From positions 1 to 33,646 of the forward strand of contig JAITHE010000144.1 of assembly GCA_031280125.1 (NCBI GenBank): 33,646 nt of DNA, given 5' to 3'. The notes below the pieces were generated by a model. It searched no databases, was not told where the DNA came from, and worked only from the letters and a program-made list of their open reading frames with translations. This stretch comes from Treponema sp. (GTDB lineage Bacteria; Spirochaetota; Spirochaetia; Treponematales; Breznakiellaceae). Positions within the stretch are counted from its first letter, which is position 1. Each line of letters begins with the position of its first letter. The position numbers and the translations under genes were made by a program. Positions 1 to 7,627 of this stretch are shown here, piece after piece.

Positions 1-714
1 CTTATTTCGATGAAACAATTTCAGGTAAAGACGCGGACGGCATTGATAAACCGGCTGCACGCGGTGTATGTGCTGGCGGGGGAAACGGGGTTGAAGAAGC
101 AAGACGTGGCGACGGCGGAAAGCCGTGAAAAGCGGCAGGTGTTGTTAGGAAACGGCACGCTGAGGATGCTAGCGGAGAGTATCGGGCGGGAGCTTGAGGT
201 GGTGGAAAAGGAACTGGCGTTCTACAAGGAAAAGATAGCGGAGATCGTGCGGGAAAGCGAATTGGCGCCGTATATCATGTCGATACCCGGGGTAGGACCG
301 GCGCTGGCGGCGGCGTTTATCGCGTATATCGGGGATGGGGACCGGTTTAGCGCGGACGGTGAGGTAGCGAATTACGCCGGGCTGACACCGGTACTTGACT
401 GTTCCGGGGATACGGAGCGGTACGGGCACATCCCGCGGGGCGGGCGCCGCGCGTTGAGGAGTATCATTGTCCAATCGGCGTGGGCGGTGAGCCGCAGTTC
501 CGGCGGAAGGCGGCTAAAGGAAAAGTTCCTGGCGCTCTCGGGGCGGATGAGCAAGACGAAGAGCGCGGTGGCGATAGGGCGGCGGATGGTGGTATTGATG
601 TGGGTGCTGGCGAAACGCCGCCGGATGTACGCCGATACCGCCTCTGGGGAACCGGCTAAGAAGTTTCATCGCTACAAATTGACGGGATGGGAGTCCTGGT
701 TACAGGCCTCTTGA
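1..714 (+). CDS. IS110-family transposase, 3' part (5' end outside window)
   Basis: The reading frame is open back to base 1, so this is a fragment cut by the window edge; the first internal ATG is at 10. What remains is a helical linker followed by the C-terminal IS116/IS110/IS902 domain: a helix-hairpin-helix-like SIPGVGP (about residues 91-97 counted from the ATG), then NYAGLTP, and the stretch CSGDTERYGHIPRGG that holds the family's conserved catalytic serine (about S132). The DEDD RuvC-like N-terminal domain of this family must lie upstream. IS110 elements recombine without terminal inverted repeats, and some are guided by a bridge RNA encoded in a non-coding end. Alanine and arginine codons look much richer in GCG and CGG than in neighbouring genes, which fits a recently acquired element. 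Activity cannot be judged from a partial gene. Confidence 0.88.
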   Translation, partial: LISMKQFQVKTRTALINRLHAVYVLAGETGLKKQDVATAESREKRQVLLGNGTLRMLAESIGRELEVVEKELAFYKEKIAEIVRESELAPYIMSIPGVGPALAAAFIAYIGDGDRFSADGEVANYAGLTPVLDCSGDTERYGHIPRGGRRALRSIIVQSAWAVSRSSGGRRLKEKFLALSGRMSKTKSAVAIGRRMVVLMWVLAKRRRMYADTASGEPAKKFHRYKLTGWESWLQAS

Positions 715-743
715 CATAAAACAGAGGAGTTTTGCAAAGCGCC

Positions 744-787
744 GAAAAACAGCATCCCTGCCGCGGGGTGCGGGGATGGCTGTTTTC
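744..787. terminator. Strong hairpin with flanking A and T runs downstream of the transposase
   Basis: An inverted repeat pairs AAAACAGC (746-753) plus ATCCCTGC (754-761) with the right arm ending GCTGTTTT (779-786), about 16 bp with one bulged G. A-rich left and T-rich right flanks make it look like a bidirectional intrinsic terminator. It could instead be a structured part of the IS110 non-coding end; the element boundary is not visible. Confidence 0.5.
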
Positions 788-809
788 CTGCCGGTACATC
801 CCTGAACCC

Positions 810-845
810 TTGCGGCAGGGAGTTCTTTCCGGCTATGCTTTTGCC
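810..845 (+). promoter_or_regulatory. Promoter for glyA, predicted leaderless
   Basis: TTGCGG (810-815), an 18-nt spacer and TATGCT (834-839), with only 6 nt to the glyA ATG. Transcription would start at or next to the A of the start codon. No Shine-Dalgarno sits in front of this ATG. Confidence 0.5.
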
Positions 846-2360
846 ATGAAGAACCCCGTTGCCGCATACCTGGCCGCCAGAAAACCCGAGGCTGTTCACA
901 CCGCCTTTCTGGCCTATCTTTGCAATCTAAGTGAAACCGCCTCGGTGGCCCCGGAAATAGCCGCGTCCATTGTTAGGGAGCTGGAAAACCAGCGCAGCCG
1001 GGTTAAGCTTATTGCCAGCGAAAATTATTGTTCCATGGCGGTACAGCTTGCCATGGGGAATCTTTTTACCGACAAGTATGCCGAAGGCATGCCGAATCAC
1101 CGTTTTTATGCGGGAAATGAACAGGTGGATGCGGTGGAAGCCAAAGCCGCCGCAGAAGCCCGCAGGCTCTTTGGAGCGGAATACGCCAATGTCCAGCCCC
1201 ACTGCGGGGCGGACGCCAATATTCTGGCCTACTGGGCCATCCTGACCGCCAGGGTGGAAACCCCCTCTCTGGAGGAGTGGGGCGAAACAAACCTCTATAA
1301 GCTTAGCGATACCCAATGGAAGGAACTAAAGCGGAGGCTGGGGAACCAGAAACTTCTTGGGCTGGATTATTATTCCGGGGGACACCTGACCCATGGGTAC
1401 CGTTATAATCTTTCCAGCCGTATGTTTGACGTATACAGTTATTCGGTGTCAGGCGAAACGGGTATGCTGGATTACGACGCTCTGGAAAAACAGGCCCTGG
1501 AGATCCGGCCCTTGATTCTTTTGGCGGGCTATTCCGCCTATCCCCGGAAGATTAACTTTAGGCGGATGCGGGAAATCGCCGACAAGGCCGGATCGGTATT
1601 TATGGTGGATATGGCTCATTTTGCGGGCCTTGTGGCGGGCAGGGTTTTTACCGGCGATTACGATCCGGTTCCCCACGCCCATGTGGTTACCACCACCACC
1701 CACAAAACCCTGCGGGGGCCCCGGGCGGGGATGGTGCTGGCAAAGAAGGAATTTGCCGAAGCCCTGGACAAGGGCTGTCCCCTTACCATGGGCGGCCCCT
1801 TGCCCCATGTTATCGCCGCCAAAGCGGTAAGTTTTAAGGAAGCCCTCCGCCCGGAATTCCGCTGCTACGCTGCCCGGATTGTGGAAAACTGTCAGTCCCT
1901 GGGGGCCGCCTGTATCAACCAGGGCCTTACGGTGCTGACCGGAGGTACGGACAATCACCTGATCTTGGTGGATGTCCATGCGCTGGGGGGAGGGCTTACC
2001 GGAAGGCAGGCGGAGAGCGCCCTCCACGAGTGCCGTATCACTCTTAACCGGAACAGCCTCCCCAGAGACCCCAACGGTCCCTGGTATACCTCGGGACTGC
2101 GGATCGGAACCGCCGCGGTTACCACCCTGGGTATGGGCGGGGCAGAAATGGAGGAACTGGCTTCGATCATCGCCCTGGTTCTTAAAAACACCAGGCCCGC
2201 CCCGGATCCGAAGAACCCGGAAAAAAAGAGCCGGGCCAGGTACGTGATACAAGAATCCGCCAAAGGGGAGGCCCTGGACCGGGTTAAAAAACTTCTGGAC
2301 CCTTATCCGGTCTATCCCGAACTGGATCTGGATTTCCTAAAACGGGCCTTTATCCCTTGA
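846..2360 (+). CDS. glyA: Serine hydroxymethyltransferase
   Basis: PLP enzyme that interconverts serine and glycine while loading tetrahydrofolate with a one-carbon unit, in the cytoplasm. Visible hallmarks are KLIASEN near the N-terminus, the substrate/cofactor segment FYAGNEQVD, and the PLP-lysine motif TTTTHKTLRGPRAG. The protein is 504 aa, longer than the roughly 420 aa of the common bacterial enzyme; the excess is mostly an extra N-terminal segment and an insertion between the ANVQPHCG and SGGHLTHG regions. Long GlyA proteins are familiar in treponemes. The open frame extends upstream to a TTG at 732, but homology and the promoter placement favour the ATG at 846. It stands alone; the M23 peptidase downstream has its own promoter. 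Confidence 0.95.
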   Translation: MKNPVAAYLAARKPEAVHTAFLAYLCNLSETASVAPEIAASIVRELENQRSRVKLIASENYCSMAVQLAMGNLFTDKYAEGMPNHRFYAGNEQVDAVEAKAAAEARRLFGAEYANVQPHCGADANILAYWAILTARVETPSLEEWGETNLYKLSDTQWKELKRRLGNQKLLGLDYYSGGHLTHGYRYNLSSRMFDVYSYSVSGETGMLDYDALEKQALEIRPLILLAGYSAYPRKINFRRMREIADKAGSVFMVDMAHFAGLVAGRVFTGDYDPVPHAHVVTTTTHKTLRGPRAGMVLAKKEFAEALDKGCPLTMGGPLPHVIAAKAVSFKEALRPEFRCYAARIVENCQSLGAACINQGLTVLTGGTDNHLILVDVHALGGGLTGRQAESALHECRITLNRNSLPRDPNGPWYTSGLRIGTAAVTTLGMGGAEMEELASIIALVLKNTRPAPDPKNPEKKSRARYVIQESAKGEALDRVKKLLDPYPVYPELDLDFLKRAFIP

Positions 2361-2400
2361 CCTCAAGGGCAGGCGGCGTTGCCGGAGTCTCTTTGCAGGA

Positions 2401-2430
2401 TTGACAGCGCCGGTTTTTCTCCGTTAAAGT
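2401..2430 (+). promoter_or_regulatory. Promoter for the M23/bactofilin operon
   Basis: A perfect TTGACA (2401-2406), 18-nt spacer and TAAAGT (2425-2430). A GGAG (2437-2440) lies 6 nt before the ATG at 2447, so the leader would be very short. This placement supports starting the gene at 2447 rather than at the ATG at 2432. Confidence 0.5.
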
Positions 2431-2446
2431 TATGCTGGAGAAAGAT

Positions 2447-3460
2447 ATGGCCCAAGTCCACCACTATAAACGGTTTGAAAACAATTTGGTTCAGAAGGTA
2501 AAAACAGGATCTGCCTGGTTTGCCGTCCGGATGGGAATGTTTTTTAGGCTCATAGGCAGATTTTTATCCCGCAGATATACCATCGTTCTTGTACCCCATT
2601 CGGAAAAACGGGTTTACAATTTTCGTATTTCCGTAATTTCCATAATTCTGGTTTTTGCCTGTTTTCTTGTCCTGGGGGGAGTTTTTTTCTGGTACAGCGC
2701 CCTTACCGGAAGCGCCCGGGGCGGAATAACCGAACATGATTCCAGGCTTAAAGATACCCAGCTTAGTTTGGAACAGCTTAGAAACGAGGTAACCCAGCTT
2801 TCAAGGTCTGCCCGGAGTTTTGAGGCCGTCCTTTCCAGTACCCTTTTAACGCTGGGAACCGATCACGGCACCACTGGCCTTGCATCGGGGGACAGGTATT
2901 CCTTCTTTAATCTTCAGGGCAATGACGATGTCCGCAAGGAACTGGATGATATAAGGCAGCTTTCCGTTTACCTTGCTTCGGCGGTGGAGCCGGTAAAAGA
3001 AATCGGCACTATCCTTGATTCCCAGAGTGCGATCCTTTCGGAGATCCCCAGTATGTGGCCTATCCGGGGGGGGATAGGCCATTTTACCACCTTTTTCGGC
3101 ATGAGCCCGGATCCCTTCAGCGGGGCTCCCCACATGCACACGGGGATTGATATTTCCACCTACCGGGCCGGAGATCCCATTGTGGCAACCGCGGACGGTC
3201 AGGTTTCCTATACGGGCTATGAGCCAAACGGGTTTGGCAATTATGTCATCATCCGGCATCAGCATGGTTTCTATACCCGCTATGCCCACCTGCTTTCGAT
3301 CCGGGTGGCAACGGGGCAGCAGGTAAAACAGGGGGAAACAATCGGCTACATAGGCAGCACGGGCCGTTCAACCGGGCCGCATCTGCACTATGAGGTTCAC
3401 ATAGGCTCGGATGTGGTGGATCCCTACAAATACCTTAATATCCGGCCCAATGTACGGTAG
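2447..3460 (+). CDS. Membrane-anchored M23 (LytM-type) peptidoglycan endopeptidase
   Basis: Zinc metallopeptidase of 337 aa. Order: basic cytoplasmic stretch (1-60), one transmembrane helix (about 61-83), a coiled-coil-like periplasmic linker (about 95-200), and the M23 domain (about 205-325). Zinc ligands and catalytic residues are all present: H231 and D235 in HTGIDIS, H281 in RYAHL, and H312/H314 in PHLHYEV, so it should be an active cross-link hydrolase rather than a degenerate activator. The next gene, 21 bp on, is a bactofilin. M23-bactofilin pairs are known from Helicobacter (Csd1/CcmA), Caulobacter and Leptospira, where the filament positions the hydrolase to set cell shape. I infer the same role here, possibly in helical shape. 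The ATG at 2447 is preferred for its GGAG; 2432 is the alternative. Confidence 0.92.
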   Translation: MAQVHHYKRFENNLVQKVKTGSAWFAVRMGMFFRLIGRFLSRRYTIVLVPHSEKRVYNFRISVISIILVFACFLVLGGVFFWYSALTGSARGGITEHDSRLKDTQLSLEQLRNEVTQLSRSARSFEAVLSSTLLTLGTDHGTTGLASGDRYSFFNLQGNDDVRKELDDIRQLSVYLASAVEPVKEIGTILDSQSAILSEIPSMWPIRGGIGHFTTFFGMSPDPFSGAPHMHTGIDISTYRAGDPIVATADGQVSYTGYEPNGFGNYVIIRHQHGFYTRYAHLLSIRVATGQQVKQGETIGYIGSTGRSTGPHLHYEVHIGSDVVDPYKYLNIRPNVR

Positions 3461-3481
3461 CTGTTAAGGAAGCCACAGGCG

Positions 3482-3919
3482 ATGAGCGGCAGAAAAAAAA
3501 CCCGGCCCAGGGGCCGTATGGAATATGCGATCAATACCATCGTTGGACCGGGCAGTTTTATCCAGGGCGATATTGAGTCCGGCGGCTTTACCCGGATAGA
3601 CGGCAGCGTCCGGGGCAATCTCCACGCCGGAGGCAGGGTGGTGGTGGGCGAAAAGGCCCGGATGTACAGCAGCATAACCGGTACCAGCATAACGATCGGC
3701 GGCGTAGTGGACGGCAATATCCTGGCCAGCGAAAGGCTTATCGTGCTGGCCTCGGCGCTGATTATCGGTGACATTATTACCCGGCGTATCGAAGCCCAGG
3801 ATGGCTGCCTTATCCACGGTAAAGTGCGGGTGATCCGTTCCGAAGAAAACTGGGAGCAGGCTGTTTCGGAATACCGGGACAAGCGGCAGACCCGGACTGA
3901 GGATCTATGGCTAACATAG
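3482..3919 (+). CDS. Bactofilin (DUF583/CcmA family)
   Basis: Bactofilins self-assemble without nucleotide into beta-helical cytoskeletal filaments at the inner membrane. The 145-aa protein has a short basic N-terminus, then a repetitive beta-helix core (about 17-115) with the usual GxxxxxGDIxxxGxxxIDGxVxGNLxA rhythm seen in GSFIQGDIESGGFTRIDGSV, and a charged C-terminal tail. Glycine and hydrophobic residues recur with roughly 17-20 residue spacing, as expected for one coil per turn. It follows the M23 peptidase by 21 bp with an AAGGAAG upstream, and its last codons overlap the next gene by 13 bp, so co-translation is likely. Confidence 0.93.
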   Translation: MSGRKKTRPRGRMEYAINTIVGPGSFIQGDIESGGFTRIDGSVRGNLHAGGRVVVGEKARMYSSITGTSITIGGVVDGNILASERLIVLASALIIGDIITRRIEAQDGCLIHGKVRVIRSEENWEQAVSEYRDKRQTRTEDLWLT

Positions 3920-4413
3920 CGTTTCCCGGCGCTTCTCTTTTTAATCCCGCCGCTTACGGCGAAGTTTCCGCGGAAACCCGGAAAAACAGATCTCCCCGGA
4001 AGGGGGAAAAGCCGGCAGAACCCCGAAAGAAAAGTTTTGCATCCCTTTTTGAAACGGCGGCGCAGGAAATGCCGGATGCCCTTCCCCGTTCTGCCGAATC
4101 TATCCATGCATTGCTGGAAGAAGTACACAATGCGGGGGATTCCCTTTCCAAGCGGCCCTTTCCGCCTGAAATAAAAGCCTACAGGGAGGCGGTGCGTAGT
4201 TTTATTCAGTATGTAGTAGAGCACAGTTTTGATACCAGGAAGGAAACAAGCGGAGCCAATGTGCTGAAACAGAAAATTCATACCCTGGTAGAGGTGGTTG
4301 ACAAAAAACTTGAAGAAATGGCTTCCGCCGTACTGCGGGGGCAGACGGGCCAACTGGAAATTCTGGCAAGGCTTGACGAGATCAAGGGTCTTTTGGTAGA
4401 CCTGATGCAATAA
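3907..4413 (+). CDS. YaaR/DUF327 family protein
   Basis: Small soluble protein of 168 aa. A disordered N-terminus (1-50) precedes a helical domain whose core, EIKAYREAVRSFIQYVVEHSF (about 108-128, abbreviated in the middle elsewhere), is the recognisable DUF327 signature. The family has no assigned activity. In Firmicutes yaaR lies two genes from yaaT (PSP1 family), and here the PSP1 gene follows immediately, so the association is conserved across phyla; holB, which sits between them in Bacillus, is absent here. The ATG overlaps the bactofilin stop by 13 bp, and the next gene starts 11 bp after this one ends. Confidence 0.82.
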   Translation: MANIAFPGASLFNPAAYGEVSAETRKNRSPRKGEKPAEPRKKSFASLFETAAQEMPDALPRSAESIHALLEEVHNAGDSLSKRPFPPEIKAYREAVRSFIQYVVEHSFDTRKETSGANVLKQKIHTLVEVVDKKLEEMASAVLRGQTGQLEILARLDEIKGLLVDLMQ

Positions 4414-4424
4414 GCGGAGAACCC

Positions 4425-5384
4425 ATGGACAGAGACGGCTACAGCGACTTCCTGGATGAAGAGGACATTTCCGCCCTGGAAGACAAGCCGGACGAAAGCC
4501 TGAATGCGGACGTTATTGTCCAGGCTGGGGAGGTTGAATGTCTTGAACCGGATACCCCGGTGTACCGGCTCCGGCTTTCCTATTCCAACGAAACCTTTCT
4601 TGCCGCCTACAGGGGAGGCTTTTTGAGTACCGGAACACAAGTCCTGGTACCCACCCGTTACGGCAGGGATCTGGCCCAGGTTATCGGGCAAAGCCATTGT
4701 CATCCTTCAGAAATCACCCTTATTGAAAGAGTCGCCGGAAGCAATGATTTGGCAAAGGCGGAGCAGAACCGGGAAGAAGAGGCCGCTGCCCTGAGGATCT
4801 GCCGGGAAAAGATAGACGTCCACGGTCTTGAAATGAAATTGGTCGCCGTCCATTTTTTGCTGGATGAACCTAAGATTCTCTTTTTTTTTACCGCAGAAAA
4901 CAGGGTTGATTTTCGGGATCTGGTCAAGGATCTGGTTTCCGTATTCAGAAGCAGGATAGAACTGCGGCAGATTGGGGTCCGGGACGAATCCCGGGTTGTG
5001 GGAGGCATGGGGGTCTGCGGCCGCCCCTACTGCTGCAACGCCGTTTCCGACAAGTTAAAGCCGGTTTCCATTAAAATGGCCAAGGATCAAAACCTTTCCC
5101 TGAATTCCATGAAAATTTCCGGTCCCTGCGGCCGTCTGCTCTGCTGTCTGGCCTATGAACATCATTTTTATGGCGAACAGCGCCGGCTTGTCCCCCAGGA
5201 AGGATCAAGGATCACCCACAATGGAATAAGCTGGAAAGTAACGGAGGTCAATGTGGCAGCGGGACGGCTTACCCTAAATGGGGAGGACGGCCGCATACTT
5301 CAGCTTCCGTGCTGCCGCTTTGCGAAAAACGACGGCCATTGGTGCGTCTGCGGAGGGCAGGAAGCCCGGGACGGCGCCGAATAA
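4425..5384 (+). CDS. PSP1 domain protein, YaaT/RicT-like
   Basis: A 319-aa protein with the PSP1 C-terminal domain. In Bacillus YaaT (RicT) joins RicA and RicF in an Fe-S-containing complex that stimulates RNase Y-dependent RNA maturation and phosphorelay. The diagnostic double cysteine motifs are present: CGRPYCC (C198, C203, C204) and CGRLLCC (C235, C240, C241), with IKMAKDQNLSLN and the short ISG between. An acidic N-terminal tail of about 45 aa precedes the domain. A GCGGAG lies 6 nt before the ATG. It is the last gene of the M23-bactofilin-DUF327-PSP1 operon and converges on cheB. No RicA or RicF candidate lies in the window. Confidence 0.9.
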   Translation: MDRDGYSDFLDEEDISALEDKPDESLNADVIVQAGEVECLEPDTPVYRLRLSYSNETFLAAYRGGFLSTGTQVLVPTRYGRDLAQVIGQSHCHPSEITLIERVAGSNDLAKAEQNREEEAAALRICREKIDVHGLEMKLVAVHFLLDEPKILFFFTAENRVDFRDLVKDLVSVFRSRIELRQIGVRDESRVVGGMGVCGRPYCCNAVSDKLKPVSIKMAKDQNLSLNSMKISGPCGRLLCCLAYEHHFYGEQRRLVPQEGSRITHNGISWKVTEVNVAAGRLTLNGEDGRILQLPCCRFAKNDGHWCVCGGQEARDGAE

Positions 5385-5443
5385 CCCTCTCCGCCTTAAA
5401 TAAGAGCCGGGGCAGCAACCCTGCTGTAAGATACTGTAAAACA

Positions 5444-5462
5444 GAATGGTTCAAAACCGTTC
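5444..5462. terminator. Short hairpin between converging PSP1 and cheB genes
   Basis: GAATGGTT (5444-5451), loop CAA, AACCGTTC (5455-5462): an 8-bp stem with one G-T pair. A weaker CAGCA/TGCTG stem lies at 5413-5426. There is no clear T-run, so this is a probable but unproven transcription end for the converging genes. Confidence 0.3.
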
Positions 5463-5479
5463 CGCGGCGGCCCAGGTTC

Positions 5480-6634
5480 TTACCGGTTTCCCTTGGCTAC
5501 TTCGCAGATCCGCCTGCCCATTTTTTGCAAAGGGACCTGTTCCATCACGTGCCCCATCTCCCAGGCCACCCGGGGCATGCCGTAGACTACGGCTGTTTTT
5601 TCATCCTGTCCCAGGGTAATGCCTCCCTCTTTGTACACTGTACCTAGCTGCTGGGCGCCGTCCCGGCCCATGCCGGTCATAATCACGGCCAGCACATGGT
5701 TGGTATAGGCCATGGCCACCGAAGCAAAAAGAACATCCGCCGAAGGCCGGTGGCCGCTGACCTGGGGGGCATCGGAAAGGTGCAGCAAGGCGGATCCACC
5801 CTTTCGTTCCACCTCAATGTGTTTGTTCCCTGGGGCTATATAGGCCCAGCCGGGGGTAAGGATATCCCCCTCCTCTCCTTCTTTTACGCTGAGGGGACAA
5901 ATCCTGTCCAGGCTTCTGGCAAATTCCATGGTAAAACCCACCGGCATATGCTGAACCACAAGGATGGGCTGCTTTAAATCGGGGTCCAGGTCGGCAAAGA
6001 CCATCCGCAGGGCATCGGGGCCGCCGGTAGAGATGCCAATGGCAATAATTTCGGTTTTACCGGGCCTGCGGATTTGAACCGGAGGCTTGGCTTGTTCCCC
6101 GGAAGAAACGGGGCCTCCAAAAAGGCCGAAGGTGTTTGAAAAAGCCGGCTTTTTGTCCCCCGCCGCGGCTTCGGGCTTTTGAGCATACTCCGCCGGGGTC
6201 AGAACCCGTTTTCCCATTGTTTTGCGGTACTGGCCGCCGTAGGCGATAAGGAGGCTTGTAAGATGGTTCGCCACGGTATGAATATCTTCGGAAATGGAAC
6301 CGGAAGGCTTCTGGATAAAGTCACTGGCCCCCAGGGAAAGGGCCTCCATGGTAATTGCCGCCCCCCTTTCTGCTACGGAGGACAGAATGATTACCGGGAT
6401 GTCTATGCCCCGGTTTTTCCGTTCCCGCAGGAATTCAATGCCGTTCATCTCCGGCATCTCCAGGTCCAGGCAGATTACATCGGGCTGGACCCGGGGTATT
6501 TTTTGAAGGGCAAAAACACCGTTCATCGCCTTTTCGGCCACCTGGAGGCCTGGTGTGGCATCGATCATCCTGCCGATAAGATTTCGCATCAATGCGGAGT
6601 CGTCTACAATTAAAACGGATATTTCATCAGCCAC
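5480..6634 (-). CDS. cheB: Chemotaxis protein-glutamate methylesterase/glutaminase
   Basis: CheB removes methyl groups from (and deamidates) chemoreceptors during adaptation. The 384-aa protein has an N-terminal receiver domain (1-120) with D11/D12 and phospho-acceptor D57 in CLDLEMP, a proline/glycine-rich linker (about 140-190) and a C-terminal esterase domain. The catalytic triad is intact: S202 (GISTGGP), H229 (VVQHMP) and D325 (TGMGRDGA). The start is a GTG at 6634 with AGGGGA six bases upstream. It lies 10 bp downstream of cheR, so the two opposing adaptation enzymes are co-transcribed. No cheA, cheW or receptor gene is in the window. Confidence 0.96.
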   Translation of the reverse strand: MADEISVLIVDDSALMRNLIGRMIDATPGLQVAEKAMNGVFALQKIPRVQPDVICLDLEMPEMNGIEFLRERKNRGIDIPVIILSSVAERGAAITMEALSLGASDFIQKPSGSISEDIHTVANHLTSLLIAYGGQYRKTMGKRVLTPAEYAQKPEAAAGDKKPAFSNTFGLFGGPVSSGEQAKPPVQIRRPGKTEIIAIGISTGGPDALRMVFADLDPDLKQPILVVQHMPVGFTMEFARSLDRICPLSVKEGEEGDILTPGWAYIAPGNKHIEVERKGGSALLHLSDAPQVSGHRPSADVLFASVAMAYTNHVLAVIMTGMGRDGAQQLGTVYKEGGITLGQDEKTAVVYGMPRVAWEMGHVMEQVPLQKMGRRICEVAKGNR

Positions 6635-6644
6635 AATTATTCCC

Positions 6645-7463
6645 CTAAATGAATTTTCTGTATAAGGTAGCCCACTGGGTTTTTACAAATTCAAACTTGG
6701 TATCCATGCCGAACAGGGATTCGGAATGGCCGATAAACAAAAAAGACTTGCCGGACATGGCGTTCCAAAACTGGTTAATCACCGCCGTCTGGGCAGTCTC
6801 GTCAAAATAGATAATAACATTCCGGCAGAACACAACATCCAGTCCCCGCTGGCCTGAATCATTTTTTAAGTTATGGTAGTCGAAGCGTATTTTGGACATA
6901 AGATCCGCATGAACCTTATAGCCCCCTACAACCTTATCAAAGTATTTGGTCAAATATGTGCTGGGGATACCCCCAATCCGGGAATCGGAATAAAAACCTT
7001 CTTTGGCTGTCATAAGGCACTTAAGGCTGATGTCGCTGGCTAGAATTTCAAATTTCCAAGGCGGGGGCAGGATTTCGGTCAAAAGCATGGCAATGGTATA
7101 GGGCTCCTCGCCGGTGGAACAGCCGGCGCTCCAGACCTTGATGGTGGTACTGCCGCTTCCCTGTTTTGCCTTGAAGAGTTCAGGAATGACATAATGTTCC
7201 AGGGCCTCAAAATGGGCCTGGTTGCGGAAAAAACGGGTTAGGTTGGTGGTAATCAAATCCAGAAAGGATTTAAGCTCTTCCTTGTCCTTGGAAATAATAT
7301 CAAAATAGGTTTGGACCGTGTCGATTGATTTGTTTCTGAGCTGCTCCTTAAGCCTGCTTTCCAAAATGGAACGGTTGGTGGCGGTAAAGTAGATGCCGCT
7401 TTCATTGTAAATGAGGGTTTTGTATGCGGTAAAATCGGCATCCGAAAAGAAGACATCACTCAT
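6645..7463 (-). CDS. cheR: Chemotaxis protein methyltransferase
   Basis: SAM-dependent methyltransferase that methylates receptor glutamates. The 272-aa protein has the all-alpha N-terminal domain (ESGIYF, then TNLTRFFRN, the receptor-binding and substrate segment) and the Rossmann-like domain with SAGCSTGEEPYTIA (SAM binding) and VVFCRNVIIYF. The open frame reaches a TTG at 7499, but that codon lies inside the -35 element of the promoter. The ATG at 7463 is preferred because it falls where transcription should begin; an ATG at 7472 is the other candidate. First gene of a cheR-cheB unit, diverging from pyrG. Confidence 0.93.
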   Translation of the reverse strand: MSDVFFSDADFTAYKTLIYNESGIYFTATNRSILESRLKEQLRNKSIDTVQTYFDIISKDKEELKSFLDLITTNLTRFFRNQAHFEALEHYVIPELFKAKQGSGSTTIKVWSAGCSTGEEPYTIAMLLTEILPPPWKFEILASDISLKCLMTAKEGFYSDSRIGGIPSTYLTKYFDKVVGGYKVHADLMSKIRFDYHNLKNDSGQRGLDVVFCRNVIIYFDETAQTAVINQFWNAMSGKSFLFIGHSESLFGMDTKFEFVKTQWATLYRKFI

Positions 7464-7499
7464 GCTTTTCATTCTATGCTCTGGATCATCCTCTGTCAA
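7464..7499 (-). promoter_or_regulatory. Promoter for cheR-cheB, predicted leaderless
   Basis: On the minus strand: perfect TTGACA (7499-7494), 17-nt spacer, TAGAAT (7476-7471), then 7 nt to the ATG at 7463. No Shine-Dalgarno is possible in such a leader. It overlaps the upstream part of the divergent pyrG promoter. Confidence 0.65.
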
Positions 7500-7505
7500 T
7501 TGGCT

Positions 7506-7517
7506 TATAATTATTTC
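7506..7517 (+). promoter_or_regulatory. -10 element for the pyrG-lpt operon
   Basis: Consensus TATAAT (7506-7511), 6 nt before an ATG at 7518 that begins a 15-codon ORF. No convincing -35 is seen at 16-18 nt. A second possible -10, TATACT (7584-7589), lies inside the next small ORF and would give pyrG a short leader with a Shine-Dalgarno; it has no good -35 either. Confidence 0.45.
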
Positions 7518-7565
7518 ATGGGACAGGCCGTTTTGGGCTCCCCCGCGGGCCAGGGGGACGCATGA
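7518..7565 (+). CDS. Leader ORF 1 upstream of pyrG (15 codons)
   Basis: ATG at 7518 to TGA at 7563-7565; the peptide begins MGQAVLG and ends GQGDA. The ATG is 6 nt after a consensus TATAAT, the same spacing seen at several other genes here, so it could be the leaderless first cistron. Its stop overlaps the next ATG (ATGA). No homologue is recognised, and a peptide this short can arise by chance; only its position supports it. Confidence 0.35.
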   Translation: MGQAVLGSPAGQGDA

Positions 7566-7627
7566 ACAAGCCGCCGGGCGGTGTATACTATCATTCTCTT
7601 ATTCTCACGGGCCGGAGGGACGCATGA
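7562..7627 (+). CDS. Leader ORF 2 upstream of pyrG (21 codons)
   Basis: ATG at 7562 to TGA at 7625-7627; the peptide begins MNKPPGGVYY and ends GRRDA. Both its start and its stop overlap neighbours by ATGA, so ribosomes ending it would stand on the pyrG start. A G-rich GGGGG lies 5-9 nt before its ATG, and the pyrG Shine-Dalgarno lies inside it. Its start region is a near copy of the pyrG start region. Function unknown; a translational-coupling leader is the inference. Confidence 0.4.
   Translation: MNKPPGGVYYHSLILTGRRDA

Noticed and set aside
1449-2252. Long minus-strand frame inside glyA
   Set aside because: Shadow of the SHMT reading frame; low-complexity, no homology-like motif.
7411-7623. 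N-terminal extension of pyrG in the same frame
   Set aside because: The added residues do not look like CTP synthase, and the ATG at 7624 has a strong Shine-Dalgarno and the family N-terminus.
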